A DNA stretch of 46,127 nucleotides from NCBI GenBank assembly GCA_007695035.1, contig REEO01000033.1:1-46127 (forward strand). The letters run 5' to 3'. Shown piece after piece: positions 42,267-46,127 of this stretch. The translations under genes and the position numbers were made by a program. This DNA comes from Saprospirales bacterium (lineage in GTDB: Bacteria > Bacteroidota > Bacteroidia > Chitinophagales > Saprospiraceae). Below the pieces are notes generated by a model. That model was not told the origin of the DNA and ran no database searches. It saw nothing but the letters and a program-made list of their open reading frames with translations. The first letter of the stretch is position 1, and every line of letters begins with the position of its first letter.

Positions 42267-43577
42267 TCAACGTGCAGAATAGGCCATATACGGTGTCATC
42301 ATTTCGCTGAGCAGTTTGCTGCCCAGGGCGCATTCCAGGCAGCGGTTTTTATTGCAGTAGTTGGATTTCAGTTCCAGCAAGGCCTGGGATTCCAGAGCAT
42401 TTCCCGGTTTCACCCCTCTTTCGACCCACCTTTTTACGATGCGGTTTCTCTCCGGGGGCAGGGCCTCCAGCCAATCAATCGCCCTTTCGGTCAATTCGAT
42501 TTTTCCGCTGTGCTGTCCGTAGGCAAACAAAACGGGGGCTGCTACATTGACCATCAAGCTCTCAGCCGTGGACTTCCCCACCCGCTTAATGCTATCGCGA
42601 GAGGCCTTTTTTCCAAAAACATAGTGCGAGCGCCAGTAGGGTCCGGCATCCACTTTGAAAAGATCCAGCAGTTCAGTGGTGCTCTGGGCATTCAACAAAT
42701 AGTTTAAGAGCCGGGCTTCCCGGTGCATCAAGTGGCCCATCTGGGCAATGCGAATGGTAGGGAATGCGGGCGGGCGAACCGGCATATAGCACCACTCTGC
42801 CGATACCATGGGCGCGAGGTCGTGCATGTCGGCCAGGTGCCGGTATTCTTTTTTCAGCTCCAGGTAATACTTGTCTCCCTCTTCTTTTTGCAAAAAACCG
42901 GCCTGACCAAACAATAGCGCCTGCAATTTCTTTGCATCGCTGCGGTATTTCAAAATGAGTTTATAGGGCGTGCGGTTCACCAGTTCTGCCATGCTGATGG
43001 CATTGATTTTTCCCGCGAGGTATTTTCCCAGCAGGGCAAATATCACCTTGTCCCAGTGCCCATTTTCAGATTCTACCATTTTCAAAATACGCCCCGCCTT
43101 CTGTTGCTGCCGCTCAATGGCGAGGCGACTGAGGTATTGGGGCCAGAAAAAATCACCCATCCGGCTCTGCAACAGCCCGTCGCAGGGGATCCAGCCCTTG
43201 TTTTTCCGCAACTCCCTGTACTTTTCGATTTGTGTCCTGTCCAGGTACTTCTGAAGCGAAAGGGTTGGCAATTGCACCCCTTTTCCTGTTTTGATCTCCC
43301 TGTCGTGTTCCATCACCACATGCAGGATCACATTGTTGTATGCGCTGTCGCTCGTGTGGTCGTGCGCATCCCAATCCGATGTTTTGAGATGGAACTCCAC
43401 CGGTCCATACCAGGTGACATCCCCTATTTTGATCCGCGCATCGAGAAAATCGGGTCCGGCCCCGCGGTTTCTGTAGCCCGGCTTGAGCACGGACACCTCC
43501 ACACCCCCCGTCGTCCTGAGATCGAGGTCAAACAACCCACCCGACTGCCAAATAAAATACATAAATTCTTCGCTCAT
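42267..43577 (-). CDS. DUF2851 family protein
   Basis: 436 residues, no signal peptide or membrane segment. The N-terminal part (FIWQSGGLFDLDLRTTGGVEVSVLKPGYRNRGAGPDFLDARIKIGDVTWYGPVEFHLKTSDWDAHDH) is the highly conserved core of the Bacteroidota DUF2851 family, with conserved acidic and histidine residues that look metal- or nucleic-acid-related but have no proven role. The C-terminal half is mainly helical with several basic segments and ends with a cysteine motif (CNKNRCLECALG). The function is unknown. A -7 box on the minus strand (TATCTTTG, 43721-43714) lies 137 nt upstream and is the best promoter candidate. Confidence 0.9.
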   Translation of the reverse strand: MSEEFMYFIWQSGGLFDLDLRTTGGVEVSVLKPGYRNRGAGPDFLDARIKIGDVTWYGPVEFHLKTSDWDAHDHTSDSAYNNVILHVVMEHDREIKTGKGVQLPTLSLQKYLDRTQIEKYRELRKNKGWIPCDGLLQSRMGDFFWPQYLSRLAIERQQQKAGRILKMVESENGHWDKVIFALLGKYLAGKINAISMAELVNRTPYKLILKYRSDAKKLQALLFGQAGFLQKEEGDKYYLELKKEYRHLADMHDLAPMVSAEWCYMPVRPPAFPTIRIAQMGHLMHREARLLNYLLNAQSTTELLDLFKVDAGPYWRSHYVFGKKASRDSIKRVGKSTAESLMVNVAAPVLFAYGQHSGKIELTERAIDWLEALPPERNRIVKRWVERGVKPGNALESQALLELKSNYCNKNRCLECALGSKLLSEMMTPYMAYSAR

Positions 43578-43885
43578 CTTCTGTCTTTTTGTTCATAGAG
43601 TGTTTCAAAAACAGAATATGTGCCCAGGGTGTAGGGTAGATTTTTATGAAAAGTATTCTAACTAAAGAAAAGAAGGAAGAAACCAATGTTAGGCAGATAA
43701 TAAAAGTTGGGAGCAAAGATAAAATTTATGTGACGAGGCAGCGAATAACACGCAAAGTGTTGTTTATATTTTGATTATAAATGATTTTTTAAAAATGCAA
43801 AAACCACCCTCCCTTTTATCACTTAATCATTGAAAATTTTTAGATATTTACTGATGTCTTAAAAGTTGTAAAACATTTGCTAGAT

Positions 43886-44047
43886 ATGCACCAATTTTAT
43901 CAATCCAGGGACATTGCAGTGGAAAAATCAATTAATGGAACTGACCAATTATCACTAAACCTGGAACACCACCCCGCCGGCCACTACACCATCCTCGTCA
44001 CCTTTGACGGCAAAGTGAACAGTGGGTCGATCATTATTACAAGGTAA
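43886..44047 (+). pseudogene. Orphan fragment of a T9SS type A sorting domain
   Basis: A 53-codon frame starting at ATG 43886 ends NLEHHPAGHYTILVTFDGK followed by a basic SIIITR tail. This is the last ~40 residues of a type A T9SS sorting domain (the PxGxY turn, then the two closing strands and a basic end). No passenger protein is encoded upstream: the preceding 300 nt are AT-rich and broken by stops. It is most simply the 3' stub of a deleted secreted-protein gene. The rest of 43578-44190 holds no supported gene. Confidence 0.65.
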
Positions 44048-44190
44048 ATGAATTGTTAAAAAACACCCGAAAGGTCCTTTTAGAGATTTGAACAACTCAA
44101 TTTTGTACTTCACATTAACAAAACCCATTCTCCCATCCTCACCAACATTTTCTACTGAAAGTCGTTGTACACTTTATTCAAAAGTTTAGC

Positions 44191-45939
44191 ATGAAGCGGC
44201 AATCGGTAGATCTAAAAATTTTGATCAGGGTCATACAGTTGACCCGGCCATACACACTGTTGTTTGCCGGTTGCTTGTTATTGGCCATTATACTTGCACC
44301 AGTGGGGATATTAAAGCCCTGGTTGATTAATGTAATGGTGGATGATTACATATTTCGCTACGACCTGCAGGGGATGACCAATATGGCAATTTTGCTGGTA
44401 GGGGTGTTGCTATTGGAGACGGTACTGAGGTATGGATTTATGCTGTCGTCGGCCTGGTTGGGTCAAAATATCATCAGGGACTTGCGCATTCGGGTATTCA
44501 ATCACATCAGCAGTCTGCGGCTTTCTTATTTTGATCGCACTCCCATAGGCCGCTCCACCACGCGCACGATCAATGATGTGGAGACCATCAATCAGATTTT
44601 TTCTCAGGGCGTTTTGACCATTGTAGCTGATATACTGGGTATCATTGCGGTACTGTCCATTATGCTGTGGACCAGTTGGCAACTCACCCTGGTGGTGTTG
44701 ACAGTGATGCCAATACTTATGATCGGCAGTTATATTTTTAAGGAAAAAGTGCGGGTGGCATTTCAGGCGGTCCGGAATCAAATATCCATCATGAATTCCT
44801 TTCTCCAGGAACGCATTTCGGGTATTCAGGTGGTGCAGGTATTCAATGCCGAAAAACAAGAGCGGGATAAATTCCGAAAAATAAACAGAGCCTACACACA
44901 AGCCAATCTGAACAGCATACTGTACTACGCCATTTTCTTCCCATTTGTAGAAATTGTTTCTGCTGCATCACTGGGTTTGTTGGTTTGGTACGGTTCGAGA
45001 GGAGTATTGGACGGCAGCATTACCCTGGGAGTTCTCATCGCATTCCCACTCTACATCAATATGCTGTTCCGCCCGATCAGAATGATGGCCAATCGATTCA
45101 ACACCCTGCAAATGGGATTGGTGGCCGCCGGAAGAGTATTTGACGTGCTGGACAAAAGAGAATTTATTCCCAACAAAGGCCTTCTCAAGCCAGAAAAGCT
45201 CAAGGGGAAAGTTGAATTTGACCGGGTTTGGTTTTCTTACGATGACAAAACCGATATTTTGAAGGAGGTCAGTTTTAAAATTGACCCCGGAGATACCCTG
45301 GCCATCGTGGGCAGCACCGGCTCAGGTAAAACCACCATTATCAATCTCATCACCCGCTTTTACGACATCCGAAGCGGTAATATCCGAATTGACGGGGAAG
45401 ATATCCGCAGGTACGAATTGAATACCCTCCGCTCACGCATCGCCCTGGTTTTACAGGATGTATTTCTCTTTGGAGGAAGTATCTACGAGAACATATCCCT
45501 GCGCGACCCCAATATCCGCCGGGAAGAGATGAGACGAGCCTCAGAAATCATAGGTGCGGACAAAATCATCGAAAAACTGCCGGGCGGATACAACTTTCAA
45601 ATCACCGAGAGGGGTTCCAATTTGAGTCTTGGCCAACGGCAGTTGATCTCTTTTGTGAGAGCCCTGGTCTTCAAACCCGACATACTTATACTGGACGAGG
45701 CCACCTCATCGGTGGATACCGAAACCGAGTCACTTATTCAGCACGCCATTGAAAAACTCATTACCCGAAGGACTTCCATTATCATCGCACACAGGTTGTC
45801 CACCATTCGTCATGCCGATCACATCGCAGCTCTCAAAAATGGAAAAATTATCGAGTACGGAAAACCGGCTGATTTGCTGGCCAATGAAGAGGGCTACTAC
45901 AGAAAACTGTACGACAAGCAATTCATCCCAGTTTCATAA
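44191..45939 (+). CDS. ABC exporter, fused permease and ATPase (MsbA-like)
   Basis: 582 residues: a six-helix type 1 exporter membrane domain (~20-310) followed by a nucleotide-binding domain (~340-580). ATPase motifs are complete: Walker A GSTGSGKTT (G374 onward), Q-loop LVLQDVFLFGG, signature LSLGQRQ, Walker B LILDEATSSVD and the H-loop AHRLST. The half-transporter would act as a homodimer or with a similar partner. Lipid A core or another lipid or drug export is typical, but the substrate cannot be read. It is a single gene; a palindromic element begins 8 nt after its stop. Confidence 0.94.
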   Translation: MKRQSVDLKILIRVIQLTRPYTLLFAGCLLLAIILAPVGILKPWLINVMVDDYIFRYDLQGMTNMAILLVGVLLLETVLRYGFMLSSAWLGQNIIRDLRIRVFNHISSLRLSYFDRTPIGRSTTRTINDVETINQIFSQGVLTIVADILGIIAVLSIMLWTSWQLTLVVLTVMPILMIGSYIFKEKVRVAFQAVRNQISIMNSFLQERISGIQVVQVFNAEKQERDKFRKINRAYTQANLNSILYYAIFFPFVEIVSAASLGLLVWYGSRGVLDGSITLGVLIAFPLYINMLFRPIRMMANRFNTLQMGLVAAGRVFDVLDKREFIPNKGLLKPEKLKGKVEFDRVWFSYDDKTDILKEVSFKIDPGDTLAIVGSTGSGKTTIINLITRFYDIRSGNIRIDGEDIRRYELNTLRSRIALVLQDVFLFGGSIYENISLRDPNIRREEMRRASEIIGADKIIEKLPGGYNFQITERGSNLSLGQRQLISFVRALVFKPDILILDEATSSVDTETESLIQHAIEKLITRRTSIIIAHRLSTIRHADHIAALKNGKIIEYGKPADLLANEEGYYRKLYDKQFIPVS

Positions 45940-45946
45940 TTTATTG

Positions 45947-46127
45947 ATGAGTCCACTCCGAAAACCCTTTTGTCATGAAAATGAGCGAAAAATTTAAGAT
46001 CGAGGAAGAAGGGAAAATATTCCGCAGGCGTAGCCATAGCTACGTTGAGGAAAGATTTTTCCTGATGACGAAGATATTGGATTTTGCAGCCATTTGTAAT
46101 AAAAAGAGGTTTTCGGAGTGGACTCAT
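45947..46127. repeat. 181-bp imperfect palindrome with 20-bp perfect terminal inverted repeats
   Basis: ATGAGTCCACTCCGAAAACC at 45947-45966 is repeated in perfect inverse orientation at 46108-46127. CGTAGC (46029-46034) and GCTACG (46039-46044) form a perfect stem around CATA, whose centre coincides with the centre of the whole element to within 1 nt. The arms in between also pair in part (GGAAAA blocks). It begins 7 nt after the ABC exporter stop. The right end coincides with the window edge, so the full extent is unknown. Both strands are open across it, but the frames look like products of the symmetry, not genes. Confidence 0.75.

Noticed and set aside
45897-46127. Open frames on both strands through the right-edge palindrome
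   Set aside because: Both begin with the same residues because the terminal repeats are inverted copies; the symmetry explains the openness better than coding does.

Overview
The window looks like a chromosomal segment of a Bacteroidota bacterium, probably a Saprospiria/Lewinella-like lineage. The phylum call rests on what can be read: two very large secreted proteins with type IX secretion (T9SS) C-terminal sorting domains (one CHU_C/type B, one type A), start-proximal -7 boxes of the Bacteroidota form TAnnTTTG in place of strong Shine-Dalgarno sites, and phylum-typical families (DUF2851, a TraR/DksA-like protein without its zinc cysteines, BlaI/M56-TonB pairs). The finer placement is inference. 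No tRNA, rRNA, CRISPR array or intact insertion sequence was seen.

Layout. 1-5.7 kb: 3' part of a conserved protein of unknown function, a small monooxygenase-fold protein, 3-dehydroquinate synthase (aroB) and a class A penicillin-binding protein. 5.8-12.1 kb: a 1.7-kaa secreted P-domain/PKD-like protein with a CHU_C sorting domain, then the ribosome-assembly GTPase RsgA. 12.1-12.9 kb: gene-poor, holding a decayed IS4-type transposase end. 12.9-16.2 kb: a BlaI repressor/M56 peptidase pair (minus strand) divergent from a secreted amidohydrolase. 16.3-27.5 kb: a minus-strand pair of a family 2 glycosyltransferase, broken by a one-base frameshift, followed 5 nt later by a 3242-residue secreted adhesin-like protein. 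27.7-29.3 kb: a thoroughly decayed AbiEi/AbiEii toxin-antitoxin locus. 29.4-36.7 kb: plus-strand metabolic and housekeeping genes (small membrane protein plus Na+/solute symporter, CysQ plus glycosyltransferase 4, alpha/beta hydrolase, S41 protease plus TsaB). 36.8-37.7 kb: two tandem ArsR-fold regulators. 37.8-38.9 kb: TraR/DksA-like protein plus LspA. 39.0-43.6 kb: DUF1801 protein, a glucosaminidase, PdxA, a 0.75-kb region with hairpins but no gene, and DUF2851. 43.6-46.1 kb: an orphan T9SS sorting-domain fragment, an MsbA-like ABC exporter, and at the extreme right edge a 181-bp imperfect palindrome with 20-bp perfect terminal inverted repeats.

How it works together. Most genes are envelope or housekeeping functions: peptidoglycan synthesis (PBP1A) and trimming (glucosaminidase), lipoprotein maturation (LspA), periplasmic proteolysis (S41), antibiotic-type sensing (BlaI/M56), and export. 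The most distinctive part is the glycosyltransferase/giant-adhesin pair. The adhesin combines a long solenoid, a parallel beta-helix, an HYR-rich stalk, a dockerin/cohesin-like module and a T9SS tag, and one HYR repeat is interrupted by a complete foreign beta-sandwich domain. Several relics (transposase, AbiE locus, sorting-domain stub, palindromic element) show that the intergenic regions have been sites of insertion and decay.
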